A DNA stretch of 64,000 bases from Chersky-840 sp963810195 (GTDB lineage Bacteria; Actinomycetota; Acidimicrobiia; Acidimicrobiales; UBA8190), in NCBI GenBank assembly GCA_963810195.1, contig CAWEMO010000002.1, forward strand, positions 496,001-560,000, written 5' to 3'. The position numbers and the translations under genes are program-made. Of this stretch, positions 33,199 to 41,417 are shown piece by piece; within the stretch, counting starts at the first letter, position 1; each line of letters begins with the position of its first letter. The notes under the pieces were generated by a model, which was given only the letters and a program-made list of their open reading frames with translations, was not told the DNA's origin and searched no databases.

Positions 33199-33272
33199 GA
33201 AGCTGACCACCCGGGTTTAGGAGGGCCCAACCACATCCAGCGGTGGTGATCGCCAAGACGCTGCTCGGGTAG
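33199..33272 (+). pseudogene. decayed 3' end of a second acyl-CoA dehydrogenase
   Basis: The sequence aligns with the last 70 or so bases of the ACAD gene at 26591-27745. It contains AAGCTGACC..., TTTAGGAGGGC, CCAACCACATCCAGCG and GTGATCGCCAAGACGCTGCT, ending in GGGTAGG as the intact copy does. It differs by substitutions (roughly one base in seven over the last 49), two one-base deletions and an in-frame TAG where the intact gene has TAC. No further ACAD sequence is seen upstream, so only the tail remains. Confidence 0.7.
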
Positions 33273-33351
33273 GTTCTTGTCCCGGCGGGACGTGAGTGAC
33301 GCCGGGTGGAACGACAGGGGCGGGACGGCGGGGACGGGGACGGGGAGCACC

Positions 33352-34632
33352 ATGGCGGACGGACGGTCACGTCGCTTCTTGATGCCGATGTGGGACGGTG
33401 GCGGGAACATCCCACCCGAGCTGGGTGTGGCCCGGAGGCTCATCGCCGGTGGCCACCATGTGCACGTGCTCGCCGACCCGACCGTTCGAGGTGCGGCGGA
33501 GGCCGTGGGCTGCACGTTCACCCCGTGGCGACGCGGACCGCACCGCGCCTCGCTCGACCCCTCCGAGGACCTCCTCAAGGACTGGGAGACGAAGAACCCA
33601 CTGGTCATGTTGGGCCGGGCCCGTGACCGTTTCATCGCCGGGCCGGCGGCCGAATACGCGGCGGACACCGCAGAGACCATCGACGCCTTCGGACCCGATG
33701 TCGTCGTGCCCGACGCCTTCCTGTTCGGGTCGATCATCGCCGCGCAGGGGGCGTCACTGCCCGTCGCGCTGCTCGTGCCGAACATCTGGATCATGCCTTC
33801 TCGCGGCACCCCGCCCATGGGGCCCGGCTTCGCGCCCGCCAAGACCGTGCTCGGTCGGACCCGCGACGCGGCGATGCTGGCGGTGGTCAACCGTCTGTTT
33901 CGCGCCGGCCTGGCACCTGTCAACGCCGCTCGCTCCGCGCACGGGTTGGCGCCACTGTCGTCGTTCTATGACCAGGCGCTGACCGTCGACCGCATCCTGG
34001 TGCTGACCAGCCCGGCGTTCGACTACGCCGCACCCCTGGTGCCGGCCAACGTCCGCTATGTCGGCCCGATCCTGGACGACCCGGGTTGGGCGCGACCGTG
34101 GACCGCTCCGTGGGAAGGCTCCGACGAGCGCCCTGTCGTGCTGGTCGGCTTCAGCTCCACCTACCAGAACCAGGGGCCCGTCCTGCGCCGGGTCGTCGAG
34201 GCACTTTCCACGCTGCCGGTGCGAGCCGTCGTTACCGTGGGCCAGATGCTCGGCGCCGACGAGGTCACCTCCCGCGAAAACGTCGTCGTCGTCGGCTCTG
34301 CCCCCCACACCCGGATCCTCGCCGAGGCCTCAGTCGCCGTGACCCACTGCGGACACGGCACCACGATGAAGACCCTGGCCGCCGGAGTGCCCATGGTCTG
34401 CATCCCGATGGGCAGGGACCAGAACGACACCGCGGCGCGTGTCGTGTACCACGAGGCCGGGGTCCGACTGTCGCCGAACGCGTCGGCAGCGAAGATCCGA
34501 GCCACGGTGCAGTCCGTGCTGGGCGACGACCGGATGCGCGCCAACGCGGCGCGTCTGGCCGCGGCCATCGCGGAAGAGTCTGCGACCGCCGACCTCGTCC
34601 GCGAGCTCGAGGCTCTGGCACCGGCACAGTGA
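33352..34632 (+). CDS. MGT-family glycosyltransferase
   Basis: 426-residue GT1 enzyme with two Rossmann-like domains. Seen: an N-terminal acceptor domain (DGGGNIPPELGVARRLIAGGHHVHVLAD) and a C-terminal nucleotide-sugar domain (PVVLVGFSSTYQNQGPVLRRVVEAL; VTHCGHGTTMKTLAAGVPMVCIPMGRDQNDTAARV) with the HxGxGT donor motif. This is the style of macrolide-inactivating and natural-product glycosyltransferases. ATG 33352 follows GGGGAG. It lies next to the ACAD remnant and upstream of an RsbRD-like gene. Confidence 0.88.
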   Translation: MADGRSRRFLMPMWDGGGNIPPELGVARRLIAGGHHVHVLADPTVRGAAEAVGCTFTPWRRGPHRASLDPSEDLLKDWETKNPLVMLGRARDRFIAGPAAEYAADTAETIDAFGPDVVVPDAFLFGSIIAAQGASLPVALLVPNIWIMPSRGTPPMGPGFAPAKTVLGRTRDAAMLAVVNRLFRAGLAPVNAARSAHGLAPLSSFYDQALTVDRILVLTSPAFDYAAPLVPANVRYVGPILDDPGWARPWTAPWEGSDERPVVLVGFSSTYQNQGPVLRRVVEALSTLPVRAVVTVGQMLGADEVTSRENVVVVGSAPHTRILAEASVAVTHCGHGTTMKTLAAGVPMVCIPMGRDQNDTAARVVYHEAGVRLSPNASAAKIRATVQSVLGDDRMRANAARLAAAIAEESATADLVRELEALAPAQ

Positions 34633-34761
34633 CCCGGCCGCGTGCGGCGGCCCATCCGCCCGGGCCGGTCGGGAGAGGTAGCGTGGCGGCCAAGGCCAGA
34701 CGATGAGAGGCCGGACCAGGAGAGCGGTGGCATCGGCACCGGCTCGGAAACGAGGCTTCAC

Positions 34762-35217
34762 ATGAACTTGGTCGGTGCCCTCAACGAAGCCAGGGACGAG
34801 GTCCTGAACGACGCGTCCGAAGCCTTGCGGCGCGCGCATCTCGCGCACTACGAAGCTTCGGGCTCCGAGACCTCCCACCGACGCCTGGCGGACCTGTTCG
34901 CTCTGGTCGTCGAATGCCTGATCGAGCGGAGCCTGGGGCCCATGTCCCGGTACGTCGAACACGTCGCCGAAGAGCGCTTCAGCGCCGGATTCGACATCGG
35001 GGAGGTACAGACAGCCTTCAACGTCCTGGAAGAGGCGATCTGGCGGGTGGTCATCCCCCGGGTTCCCCCCGAGGATCTCGTCGAGTCCGCCGGGCTGATC
35101 GGGACGGTCCTCGGAGCCGGAAAGGACACCCTGGCGCGGGTCTGGGTGTCGATCGCCACCAGCCAGCGGGTTCCCTCACTGGATCTCACCGCCCTCTTCG
35201 AGGGTGCAGCCAGCTGA
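34762..35217 (+). CDS. RsbRD N-terminal-like sensory protein
   Basis: 151-residue all-helical protein. The segment RRLADLFALVVECLIERSLGPMSRYVEHVAEERFSAGFDIGEVQTAFNVLEEAIWRVV (shown in part) resembles the RsbRD_N sensing domain (PF14361) found at the N-terminus of stressosome proteins and some regulators. Here it stands alone, without a STAS, kinase or helix-turn-helix partner. It starts at ATG 34762, 129 bp after the glycosyltransferase. Role unknown. Confidence 0.55.
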   Translation: MNLVGALNEARDEVLNDASEALRRAHLAHYEASGSETSHRRLADLFALVVECLIERSLGPMSRYVEHVAEERFSAGFDIGEVQTAFNVLEEAIWRVVIPRVPPEDLVESAGLIGTVLGAGKDTLARVWVSIATSQRVPSLDLTALFEGAAS

Positions 35218-35254
35218 CCGTCGGCGTTCGGTGGCATCGGCCGGGTCACGGCTC

Positions 35255-35319
35255 AGATCGCGCCTCGAGATCGCGCCTCGAGATCGCGCCTCGAGATCGC
35301 GCCTCGAGATCGCGCCTCG
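35255..35319 (+). repeat. five perfect 13-bp tandem repeats
   Basis: AGATCGCGCCTCG occurs five times without change at 35255, 35268, 35281, 35294 and 35307. It lies 38 bp after the RsbRD-like stop and 37 bp before the end of the convergent SDR gene. Perfect identity suggests recent expansion. Confidence 0.92.
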
Positions 35320-35355
35320 GATCCTGCCCCAGGTCAGGTCCGGGTCGGTCCCGCG

Positions 35356-36210
35356 TCAGGTGCCGGTGGGCTCGGGATCCGGTCCGCGGGCGGAGCCGAT
35401 GCCGTCGAGGAGGGATTGGCCCGTCAGCGTGAAGATTGTCTCGTCGTCTGACTGGCGCCAGACGTCCAAGAGCCCGATGGACAACGGGTCACACCCGTAC
35501 CGCATGGGGCCACCGTCGTCGAGGATCGCATCCACGATCCGAACCGCCGCGTCCCTCGGTGCCACGACCATGGGGTCGGCAGCTTCCTTGCGCAACATGG
35601 TGGCCACTTCCGCCATCGGCCTGTAGCGCTCGAATCGGGTGGCTGCCTGCTCGCCCGTGCTGAGTCTGAACATGTCGGTGTCGATCGGGCCCGGCATGAC
35701 CTCCACCACCCGTATCCCCGACGGCGCAACCTCCACCCGGAGGCTGTCCCCGAACGCGGAGACCGCCGCCCTGGTGGCTCGATACGCCGAGTAGAAAGGC
35801 ACACAGGCGAGGATCGACGACGATGTGACGTTGCACACCACCGAGGGCTGGTTGGCGCGCAGTGTCGGGATGGCGGCCATCGTGAGGCCGACCGTACCGA
35901 GGACGTTCGTCTCGAACAGCTTCCTCCAGTCATCGAGGTCGCCGTGCTCGACGGGCAGATAGTCCGTATCGATGCCGGCATTGTTCACCAGGACCCGGAG
36001 ATCACGGGGCAGTTCGTAGGTGCCGGGGTCGGTGACATCCAGAGGAGCGACCTCGAGGTGGCCCCTCGATGCGCCGGGGAGGTCGCTGCCGGCGGAGGGG
36101 TTGCGCATGGTGGCCACCGTTTCGAAGCCTCGATCCGCCAGCTCGATGGCGATCGCTCTCCCGATTCCCCGGCTCGCACCGGTGACAAGCGCACTTCCCG
36201 TCGGTTCCAT
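35356..36210 (-). CDS. short-chain dehydrogenase/reductase with K-to-R change
   Basis: 284-residue classical SDR. Seen: TGASRGIGRAIAIELADRG (cofactor), LVNNAGIDTD, and VTSSSILACVPFYSAYRATRAAVSAF (in part). The catalytic YxxxK appears as YRATR, with Arg (AGG) where Lys (AAG) is expected, which would weaken or change catalysis. The start ATG 36210 is 8 bp downstream of the MFS stop, so the two genes form an operon. Substrate unknown. Confidence 0.85.
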   Translation of the reverse strand: MEPTGSALVTGASRGIGRAIAIELADRGFETVATMRNPSAGSDLPGASRGHLEVAPLDVTDPGTYELPRDLRVLVNNAGIDTDYLPVEHGDLDDWRKLFETNVLGTVGLTMAAIPTLRANQPSVVCNVTSSSILACVPFYSAYRATRAAVSAFGDSLRVEVAPSGIRVVEVMPGPIDTDMFRLSTGEQAATRFERYRPMAEVATMLRKEAADPMVVAPRDAAVRIVDAILDDGGPMRYGCDPLSIGLLDVWRQSDDETIFTLTGQSLLDGIGSARGPDPEPTGT

Positions 36211-36217
36211 CGCCCCC

Positions 36218-37681
36218 TCAACCTTCGGTGATCGTCCCGCCTGCCAGCAGGGCAAGTTCTGCATTCTGCAGATGGGGCTCGTGGTCGGCGTCGGCTCTGG
36301 CCGCGGTGGACGACGGGATGAAGAGTGCGGCAACGACCGCCACCACCGTCATTGCGGCCAAGAAGGCGAATCCCGTCGTGTACCCCGATGCCGCCGGGAA
36401 CCCATCGGCGCGGAGCCCCGACGTGACGATGCTCGACATGACGGCGGCGCCCATAGCACCGCCGATGGTCCGGATATTGGCGTTCATGCCGCTGGCGACC
36501 CCAGTCTGCGCCGAGGGCACGGCCTGGACGATGAGGTTGGACATGGCGGAGAAGGCGAGTCCGAGGCCCACCCCGAGCAGGGTGCTGGCCATGTAGATCT
36601 CCCACTCCTGAGTGTGGGCGAAGGCCAGGATGAGATACGAAGCGGACGACACGATCGACCCGATGATCACTGCCGACTTCGATCCGATGGCGACCGCGAT
36701 ACGGCCGGACATGAGCCCGAACAGGAACATCGTGGCAGTGAGGGGCAACAGGAACAGCCCGGACTGGATGATGTCGGCCCCGAACCCGTAGCCCACCGAT
36801 CTCGGGGTCTGCAGGAATTCGGGGAGGAAGGCCATCACCGAGTACATGCCGATCCCGAAGAGGAAGGCCACCAGATTGTTGGTCCACACGGCGGTGCGCT
36901 GCATCATCTTCATGTCGATGAGTGGCTGCCGCGCTCGAGATTCCACCATGATCCACGCCACCGCGATCACCACGGCCGACGCGATCAGCCCGATGACCTT
37001 GCCCGAGACCCATCCCCAACTGGGACCCTCACTGACACCGATGAGGAGGACGACCAGCCACCCCGACAGCAGGACGGCCGCCAGCCAGCTGACGCGCCCC
37101 GGGGTGCGCACCGGTGACTCGGGGACCAGCACCTGAGCGCACACCGCCGCGATCACGGTGATGACCAACGGGATCCAGAACAACCAGTGATAGTCGAGAT
37201 GGCGGACGATCGGTCCGGCTAGGACGATCCCCGCACCTCCCCCGACTGCGGCCATGGCGGCCACGACGCCGACCCCGGTGGCCACCTTGGCCGGAGGGAA
37301 CTCGTCCCGGATGATCCCGAACGACAGCGGGAGGACGGCACCGCCGATCCCCTGCACGACCCGGCCGAGGATCAGCAGTCCGATGGACTGGGACAGTCCC
37401 GCCACGACCGAACCAAGCGCCAGGGCGCCGAGGGTGACGACGAGCATCCGTTCCTTGCCGACCATGTCGCCCACCCGCCCGAGAATGGGTGTGAAGACCG
37501 AGGCAGACAACAGGTAGGCGGTCAGCACCCATGTCACGGCGCTCTGGGACGTGTGCAGGTCGTGCTGGATCGTCGGAAGCACGGGCAGCACGAGCGACTG
37601 CAGCAGCGCGTAGGCCGACACGCCGAGCAGGAGGACAGCGAAGGTCGCCTTGTAGCTCGCCCGTTCGAGCGATCTGGTCAT
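36218..37681 (-). CDS. MFS exporter, DHA2 (14-TM) family
   Basis: 487-residue membrane transporter with about 14 hydrophobic helices. The family motifs are visible: LPTIQHDLHTSQSAVTWVLTAYLLSASVFTPILGRVGDMVGKERMLVV (loop 2-3, in part) and LGRVVQGIGGAVLPLSFGIIRDEFPPAK. DHA2 members export drugs by proton exchange. It is co-transcribed with the SDR. A palindromic site lies 72 bp upstream, suggesting a repressor, but no TetR gene is present nearby. Confidence 0.88.
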   Translation of the reverse strand: MTRSLERASYKATFAVLLLGVSAYALLQSLVLPVLPTIQHDLHTSQSAVTWVLTAYLLSASVFTPILGRVGDMVGKERMLVVTLGALALGSVVAGLSQSIGLLILGRVVQGIGGAVLPLSFGIIRDEFPPAKVATGVGVVAAMAAVGGGAGIVLAGPIVRHLDYHWLFWIPLVITVIAAVCAQVLVPESPVRTPGRVSWLAAVLLSGWLVVLLIGVSEGPSWGWVSGKVIGLIASAVVIAVAWIMVESRARQPLIDMKMMQRTAVWTNNLVAFLFGIGMYSVMAFLPEFLQTPRSVGYGFGADIIQSGLFLLPLTATMFLFGLMSGRIAVAIGSKSAVIIGSIVSSASYLILAFAHTQEWEIYMASTLLGVGLGLAFSAMSNLIVQAVPSAQTGVASGMNANIRTIGGAMGAAVMSSIVTSGLRADGFPAASGYTTGFAFLAAMTVVAVVAALFIPSSTAARADADHEPHLQNAELALLAGGTITEG

Positions 37682-37752
37682 GAAGCCCCTTGGTTCAATC
37701 GGCCCGTGGACGGGTGGAAGGACGACCTTGCTTGTCGAGGCGCCCCACTATA

Positions 37753-37767
37753 AGCGGAACATCCGCT
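37753..37767. promoter_or_regulatory. palindromic operator-like site upstream of the MFS gene
   Basis: AGCGGA-ACA-TCCGCT is a perfect 6-bp inverted repeat. On the minus strand it is followed by TATAGT, a good -10 hexamer, so a bound repressor would overlap the promoter. This arrangement is common for TetR-controlled exporters. The rest of the 247-bp gap to 37928 shows no gene. Confidence 0.5.
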
Positions 37768-37928
37768 CCGTATCCTCGAACCCGGGGACGGCTTGGCGGG
37801 CCAACGGCGGGAACCCCGAGCAGTCCGACGGTTCCCGGTCGCGACGGATGGTCCCTCGACTACCGTGATGCCGTCAGCCGGCCCGGGGGGCGTTGACCGG
37901 GTGGGCGCGAAGGACAGAGGGGGACGAT

Positions 37929-38353
37929 GTGAAGCGATTCTCCGTCCATAGCCTCGGTCCGGCGGGATTGCAGGTCGTTCTGGCCCGACGCCTCGGATTG
38001 GCTCTCGCCTCGGGCTGGCATCGACAGCCATCGCGACGGGGGTCGCGCCGGCGTCCGCCTCCGCCAATGGCAGTCCGGGATCGGACTGGCCCGTCTATCA
38101 CGGCAATCCCCTCGGATCGGGTGCCGCAGCGGGGTCGTCGACGTTCCACGGTGCCACGAAAGCCTGGACGTCACGCGCCCTCCACGGGCAGATCTTCGGT
38201 GAGCCTCTCGTGGAGGGTAACGACGTGATCGTCGCCACCGAGACCGACAACGTGTATGCCTTGAATGCAACGGGTCGGGGCAAGATCGTGTGGTCCACCC
38301 AGGTCGGGTCACCCGTGCCTGCGCGCATGTTGCCCTGCGGCGACATCAAATAG
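37929..38353 (+). pseudogene. truncated secreted PQQ-like beta-propeller protein
   Basis: Starts GTG with KRFS and a signal-like stretch (VVLARRLGLALASG), then after a one-base shift continues LASTAIATGVAPASASANG, DWPVYHGNPLGSG, TSRALHGQIFGEPLVEGNDVIVATETDNVYALNATGRGKIVWSTQVG (in part) and MLPCGDIK, where a TAG stops it. These are the first blades of a PQQ-like propeller. Several further blades are missing. The break at about 38,340-38,353 coincides with the broken end of a VOC gene on the other strand. Confidence 0.65.
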
Positions 38354-38511
38354 AGCCAGCCGCCGTCGCAGATCTGCCACATGACTTCGTCCTCGTTCGC
38401 GACGATGTCGGCCGGTCGGCCCGGCAGCGCCTCGTACCACGGCGTCGCCGTCTCGAGTTTCGCCGTGGCGACTCCGGAGAACAGCACCTCATGAGCCGTC
38501 GACGTCGGCAC
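38098..38511 (-). pseudogene. truncated VOC (glyoxalase-fold) protein
   Basis: From GTG 38511 the frame reads EVLFSGVATAKLETATPWYEALPGRPADIV and VMWQICDGGWLYLMSP, the N-terminal beta-alpha-beta module of a VOC/glyoxalase protein. From about 38350 it runs antisense through the PQQ fragment to a stop at 38098, with no further VOC similarity. It begins 6 bp after the L,D-transpeptidase stop, so it was once the second gene of that transcript. Confidence 0.6.
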
Positions 38512-38516
38512 CTCGA

Positions 38517-40007
38517 TCAGTAGACCCAGACAGACGTCCCGATCGGTGCGATGTTGTTCGCCCAGACCCAGTCGATCGCCTCGTTGCTGATCCGAACGCA
38601 ACCGTGGGAGACGGGGAAGGGCGGTACCGACGTGTCGCCGTGGATGGCAAAGCCGGCGTCGAAGAACTTGGGACGCCAGAGCGATCCGAGCGAGTCGACT
38701 ACCAGACCGTTCACCTGGCGGTAGATCTGGAACTGGCCGGTCGGGGTGTCGGCCACGGAGGTCACCCCGTCGTCGGTATAGGTGTAGCCGCCACCGGTTG
38801 ACGTGTTGAGTACGTAGTCGATCTTCCCGTTGGTCACGATCATCAGGAGATCGTCCTGAAGGTCGACCTCGATCACGTAGCCAGACGTGCTGCGAGGTTG
38901 GGGCAGGACTCCCTCCGCCAGTGCGGCCTGGGTGGCGGGATCGACATTCCCGTTCCGGGTGATCCCCGCTGCTTTCTGAAGGGCCCAGACCGCCTGCTCG
39001 GTGCTGTCGCCGAACGTGCCGTCCGGAGTCCCGAGCCAGTAGCCGAGGGCGGACAGCCGTTGCTGGAGCGCCAGCACGGCGGGGCCGCTCGAGCCGGGTT
39101 TGAGCGTTGCGGACGCGCCCGGGATGGTGGGCAGGAGCCAATAGCCACCGCCGTCCGGCGTGGCCGCGACCGCGGTGATCGGATTCGTCAGCGGTTGCGC
39201 GCCCATGGAGCCGAAGTACCCGGCGTCGCCGTAGGAGAACACCCCGCCGTCGGCGGCCACGAGCCAGTAACCGTGTCCCGAGGGGGTGGCGGCCATGCCG
39301 ACCATGGGGGCGGCGAGGTGGATGGCTCCTGTCGACCCGGAGTAGGTGGCGTCGCCAAAGGAGAACACCCCGCCGTCGGCGGCCACGAGCCAGTAACCGT
39401 GTCCCGAGGGGGTGGCGGCCATGCCGACCATGGGGGCGGCGAGGTGGATGGCCCCTGTCGAGCCGGAGTAGGTGGCGTCGCCAAAGGAGAACACCCCGCC
39501 GTCGGCGGCCACGAGCCAGTAGCCATTGCCATCGGGGGTGGCAGCCATGCCCACGATCGGCGCGGCGAGGTGCTTGCCCCCCATCGACCCGAGGTACCCG
39601 GCGTCGCCGTAGGTGAACACCCCACCGTCGGCGGCCACGAGCCAGTAGCCCTTGCCATCGGGGGTGGAGGCCATGCCGACCACCGGCGCGCTCAACCTCT
39701 CGTTGCCCGCCGAGCCGAAGTTCCCGGCGTCGCCGAAGCTGAACACGCCGCCGTCGCCAGCCACGAGCCAGTAGCCCTTGGCGTCCGGGGTCGACGCCAT
39801 GCCCACGACGGGGGCGTTGAGCTGCACTCCGGCCATCGACCCGAAGAAGCCTGCGTCTCCGAATGGCACCGGCTCGGCGGCGACGTCCGGATATGCCGCC
39901 GCCGAGGCGGCCGTGGCCGTGACCAGCCCGATGGCGGGGATGACCAGGGCGCAGCCCACCAGGGCTGCAGCCAGTGTCATCCCGCGCCGGCTCATGACGT
40001 TTCGCAT
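38517..40007 (-). CDS. secreted L,D-transpeptidase with tandem repeats
   Basis: 496-residue exported cell-wall enzyme. A signal peptide (MTLAAALVGCALVIPAIGLVTATAASA) is followed by six to seven repeats of about 42 residues of the type GDAGYFGSMG...LAAPMVGMAATPDGKGYWLVAADGGVFSF. A peptidoglycan-binding module (SGPAVLALQQRLSALGYWLGTPDGTFGDSTEQAVWALQKAAG, in part) and a YkuD domain with HGDTSVPPFPVSHGCVRISN, containing the catalytic His and Cys, complete it. Start ATG 40007 or 39995. The repeat type is characteristic of Acidimicrobiia surface proteins. An IS256-family element lies 82 bp upstream and may affect expression. Confidence 0.9.
   Translation of the reverse strand: MRNVMSRRGMTLAAALVGCALVIPAIGLVTATAASAAAYPDVAAEPVPFGDAGFFGSMAGVQLNAPVVGMASTPDAKGYWLVAGDGGVFSFGDAGNFGSAGNERLSAPVVGMASTPDGKGYWLVAADGGVFTYGDAGYLGSMGGKHLAAPIVGMAATPDGNGYWLVAADGGVFSFGDATYSGSTGAIHLAAPMVGMAATPSGHGYWLVAADGGVFSFGDATYSGSTGAIHLAAPMVGMAATPSGHGYWLVAADGGVFSYGDAGYFGSMGAQPLTNPITAVAATPDGGGYWLLPTIPGASATLKPGSSGPAVLALQQRLSALGYWLGTPDGTFGDSTEQAVWALQKAAGITRNGNVDPATQAALAEGVLPQPRSTSGYVIEVDLQDDLLMIVTNGKIDYVLNTSTGGGYTYTDDGVTSVADTPTGQFQIYRQVNGLVVDSLGSLWRPKFFDAGFAIHGDTSVPPFPVSHGCVRISNEAIDWVWANNIAPIGTSVWVY
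39235..39486 (-). repeat. two near-identical 126-bp repeats in the transpeptidase gene
   Basis: Units 39235-39360 and 39361-39486 differ at only a few positions and encode the same 42 residues. The other repeats of the protein are more diverged. This points to a recent in-frame duplication. Confidence 0.85.
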
Positions 40008-40088
40008 GGCACAAGGCAACCATCTCCGCCCATCGGCCGCCAGAGGCAGTTCGGGGCCGATGGGGCCACGTCCACGCACGTGGTGTAT

Positions 40089-41417
40089 GACGACCACCAC
40101 ATCGACCTTCGCCTGTTGTTCTAACTGACGTCGGCCAGCTCTGCCAGCTCCACCTCCTCACCGGTGCCGTTCATGACCCGGAGACGAGCCTTGGCGAGCG
40201 ACTCGACGCCCATGTAGCGCCGGGCCACGGCCCACTCGTCGTGCTGCTCGGCGAGCACGGCGCCGACGAGGCGAATGACCGCCGCCCGGTTGGGGAAGAT
40301 GCCGACGACGTCGGTGCGGCGACGGATCTCCTTGTTGAGCCGCTCCTGGGGATTGTTGGACCAGATCTGGCGCCAGTGCTCTTTGGGGAAGGTGGCGAAG
40401 GCCAGGATGTCGGCGGACGCGCCGGTGAGCATCTCGGCCGCGTCTGCGAAGCGCTCGGTGAGCTGCTCCACCACCCGGGCGTGCTGGGCCAGGACCTGAT
40501 CGGCGTCGGGCTGCTCGAAGATGGAGCGGATGAGGGTGGCCACCATGGACTGGGCGGTCTTGGGCACCTTGGTCAGCACGTTGCGCACGAAATGGGCCCG
40601 GCACCGTTGCCAGGTGGCGCCGGGCAGCACCGAGGCGATGGCGTCGACGAGGCCCCGGTGGGCGTCGGAGACCACCAGGGCCACCCCCGAGAGCCCCCGG
40701 GCCACCAGCCCGCGCACAAAGGCCGTCCAGCCCGCCCCGTCCTCGGTGGTGATGAGGTCGACCCCGAGGATCTCCCGGTGTCCGTCGGCGTTCACCCCGG
40801 TGGCCACGATGACGGCCACGTTCACGATGCGGCCCCCCTCGCGCACCTTCTGGGTGAGGGCGTCGAGCCAGATGTAGCTGTAGGGACCGCCGTCCAGGGG
40901 GCGGTTCCGGAAGGCGCTCACCATGGCGTCGAGGGACTTGGCCAGCTCCGAGACCTGGGACTTGGAGATCCCGTCGATGCCCATGGCCTTCACCACGTCG
41001 TCGACCCGACGGGTGGAGACCCCTTCCACGTAGCACTGGGCGATCACCGCCACCAAGGCCCGCTCGGCCCGGCGCCGGGGCTCCACCAGCCAGTCGGGGA
41101 AGTAGCTCCCGGTGCGCAGCTTGGGGATGGCCAGCTCGATCGTGCCCACCCGGGTGTCGAAGTCCCTGGTCCGGTAGCCGTTTCTCGAGTTGACCCGGTC
41201 AGGGGTGACTTCGCCGTAGCCGGCGTTGCACATGGCGCTGGCCTCGGCCGCCATGATCTGCTCGGCGAAAGCACCGAGCATGGATCGCAGCAGGTCAGGG
41301 TCGCCCTCTTCCAAATGCTTGCGTAACCAGGACACAGGGTTCATCGTGTTGGGGACTTCCACCGCATCTTCTCCTTCGTTCTTTCGACGGAACTTGAAGG
41401 TTGATGCGGTGGTCGTC
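40089..41417 (-). mobile_element. IS256-family insertion sequence
   Basis: A 1.33-kb element bounded by inverted repeats at 40089-40110 and 41396-41417, both of the form GACGACCACC(A/G)CATC(G/A)ACCTTC, 20 of 22 matching. It contains one transposase gene. The 8 bp outside each end (TGGTGTAT and GCGAGTGG) do not match, so no target duplication is visible. Confidence 0.85.
40121..41362 (-). CDS. IS256-family (Mutator) transposase
   Basis: 413-residue DDE transposase. The catalytic triad is present: Asp167 (IWLDAL), Asp233 (VVSDAHRGL) and Glu340 (NNPQERLNKEIRRR), along with the family motif WQRCRAHFVRN. The N-terminal half contains the DNA-binding region (GYGEVTPDRVNSRNGYRTRDFDTRVG). The start is GTG 41362, preceded by GGAGAAG. 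The frame is complete, so the element may be active. Confidence 0.96.
   Translation of the reverse strand: MEVPNTMNPVSWLRKHLEEGDPDLLRSMLGAFAEQIMAAEASAMCNAGYGEVTPDRVNSRNGYRTRDFDTRVGTIELAIPKLRTGSYFPDWLVEPRRRAERALVAVIAQCYVEGVSTRRVDDVVKAMGIDGISKSQVSELAKSLDAMVSAFRNRPLDGGPYSYIWLDALTQKVREGGRIVNVAVIVATGVNADGHREILGVDLITTEDGAGWTAFVRGLVARGLSGVALVVSDAHRGLVDAIASVLPGATWQRCRAHFVRNVLTKVPKTAQSMVATLIRSIFEQPDADQVLAQHARVVEQLTERFADAAEMLTGASADILAFATFPKEHWRQIWSNNPQERLNKEIRRRTDVVGIFPNRAAVIRLVGAVLAEQHDEWAVARRYMGVESLAKARLRVMNGTGEEVELAELADVS

Noticed and set aside
35255..35319. CRISPR array
   Set aside because: The 13-bp units are contiguous without spacers and no cas genes are present. The same holds for the 17-bp repeats at 4743 and the repeats at 43816.
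38098..40161. Single 687-codon open frame across the transpeptidase and VOC fragment
   Set aside because: Most of it is a shadow of the L,D-transpeptidase; only the part after 38511 encodes VOC sequence.
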